Assembly (NCBI GenBank): GCA_014382685.1
Contig: JACNJG010000126.1
Coordinates: forward strand, 1-5,908
Origin: Candidatus Cloacimonadota bacterium
Lineage (GTDB): Bacteria; Cloacimonadota; Cloacimonadia; JGIOTU-2
DNA: 5,908 nt
Reading direction: 5' to 3'
The notes beneath the pieces were generated by a model. That model worked only from the letters and a program-made list of their open reading frames with translations, was not told the DNA's origin and made no database searches. The first letter of the stretch is position 1. Each line of letters begins with the position of its first letter. A program made the translations under genes and the position numbers. This document shows positions 5,485 through 5,908 of this stretch, in pieces.

Positions 5485-5898
5485 ATGCATGAATGGGCAC
5501 TGGCTGATGCAGTAATAACTACTGCAAAAAAAGTCGCACAAGAAGAAAATCTAATAAAGGTTACTGAGATCGTTGTAAAGATCGGTGAGCTGCAAACCAT
5601 TTCAAAGGAAATTTTTGATACAGTGCTGCAAGAGGTTCTGAAAAACCAACCTGAACTCCTTAAAGATGTTGAATGCAAACTTGAAATCGAACCTGCAGGA
5701 TTCAAATGTATGAATTGCTCGCATGAATGGATGTTCGGCGATGTAAAAAATAATCTGGATGATGACGAAACAGAATCAATACATTTTATTCCTGAAACTG
5801 CACATGTATTCCTCAAATGTCCAAACTGCAAAAGCCCTGATTTTGAAATCGTGAAAGGACGAGGCATCTGGGTGGATTCAATTGAAGGAGAGAAATAA
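5485..5898 (+). CDS. hypA: [NiFe]-hydrogenase nickel chaperone/zinc protein HypA, long archaeal-like form
   Basis: HypA binds nickel at its N-terminus and, with the GTPase HypB, delivers it to the large subunit of [NiFe] hydrogenase (and urease in some bacteria). The start MHE with His2 is the invariant nickel motif, which fixes the start codon; AGGAG precedes it by 5 nt. GELQTI (35-40) is the conserved strand. The zinc site is C75-x-x-C78 and C112-x-x-C115. The protein is 137 residues, against about 113-118 for common bacterial HypA. The extra length is a roughly 30-residue acidic loop between the two CxxC pairs (LDDDETESIHFIPE). This layout, with MHEWALADA at the start and DFEIVKGRG near the end, is from memory very like Thermococcus HypA; H100 would then be the second nickel-binding histidine. 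A second maturation gene probably follows 1 nt later. Confidence 0.95.
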   Translation: MHEWALADAVITTAKKVAQEENLIKVTEIVVKIGELQTISKEIFDTVLQEVLKNQPELLKDVECKLEIEPAGFKCMNCSHEWMFGDVKNNLDDDETESIHFIPETAHVFLKCPNCKSPDFEIVKGRGIWVDSIEGEK

Positions 5899-5899
5899 T

Positions 5900-5908
5900 A
5901 TGAACCAC
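5900..5908 (+). CDS. Start of a downstream gene, probably hypB (partial)
   Basis: An ATG at 5900 lies 1 nt after the hypA stop and 7 nt after a strong AAGGAGAG (5885-5892) inside the end of hypA, so a translationally coupled gene begins here. Only three codons (Met-Asn-His) are visible. The identity as hypB, the nickel-handling GTPase that commonly follows hypA, is inferred from neighbourhood alone. Confidence 0.45.

Noticed and set aside
5466..5867. Minus-strand open frame of 133 codons
   Set aside because: It lies entirely antisense to hypA, whose motifs are unambiguous; the translated product is Ser/Phe-rich with no recognisable domain.

Overview
The window is a compact, moderately AT-rich bacterial segment. 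Every identified gene is on the plus strand, intergenic gaps are short, and most starts are preceded by a purine-rich Shine-Dalgarno sequence. No rRNA, tRNA or CRISPR array is visible. Gene content (SagB-type flavoenzyme, flavodoxin, divergent glutamine synthetase, [NiFe]-hydrogenase maturation gene hypA of the long archaeal-like form) suggests an anaerobic or hydrogen-metabolising bacterium. A little-studied phylum such as Cloacimonadota would fit, but that is a guess from style, not a phylogenetic result.

Layout: 1-144 is non-coding. It begins with a degenerate 10-bp tandem repeat and ends in a hairpin that overlaps the ribosome binding site of the first gene. At 145-3168 there are four closely spaced genes (gaps of 12, 41 and 28 nt): a SagB-type nitroreductase-fold FMN oxidoreductase, a HemG-like flavodoxin, a soluble alkaline-phosphatase-superfamily phosphoesterase, and a two-TM protein with a LiaF-like beta-repeat tail. 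They look like one transcription unit. The first two are a plausible redox pair, while the last two have no obvious link to them. A 181-bp gap (3169-3349) holds a long imperfect AT-rich inverted repeat and a weak promoter candidate. At 3350-4771 is a type I glutamine synthetase with the core catalytic residues but several altered pocket motifs. A short purine-rich spacer leads to an AT-richer RAYT/IS200-like HUH transposase (4827-5411). At 5485-5898 is hypA, and 1 nt after its stop a new gene, probably hypB, starts and runs off the window.

The most interesting structure is at the transposase. A perfect 16-bp palindrome preceded by GTAG plus 2 nt lies inside its coding sequence. A second palindrome of the same design, differing from the first only by paired compensatory changes, lies just after the stop codon in inverted orientation. 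This matches the architecture of REP elements mobilised by RAYTs. Other points worth a second look are the archaeal-like HypA, the altered pocket motifs of the glutamine synthetase, and the SagB-flavodoxin pairing without other peptide-modification genes.
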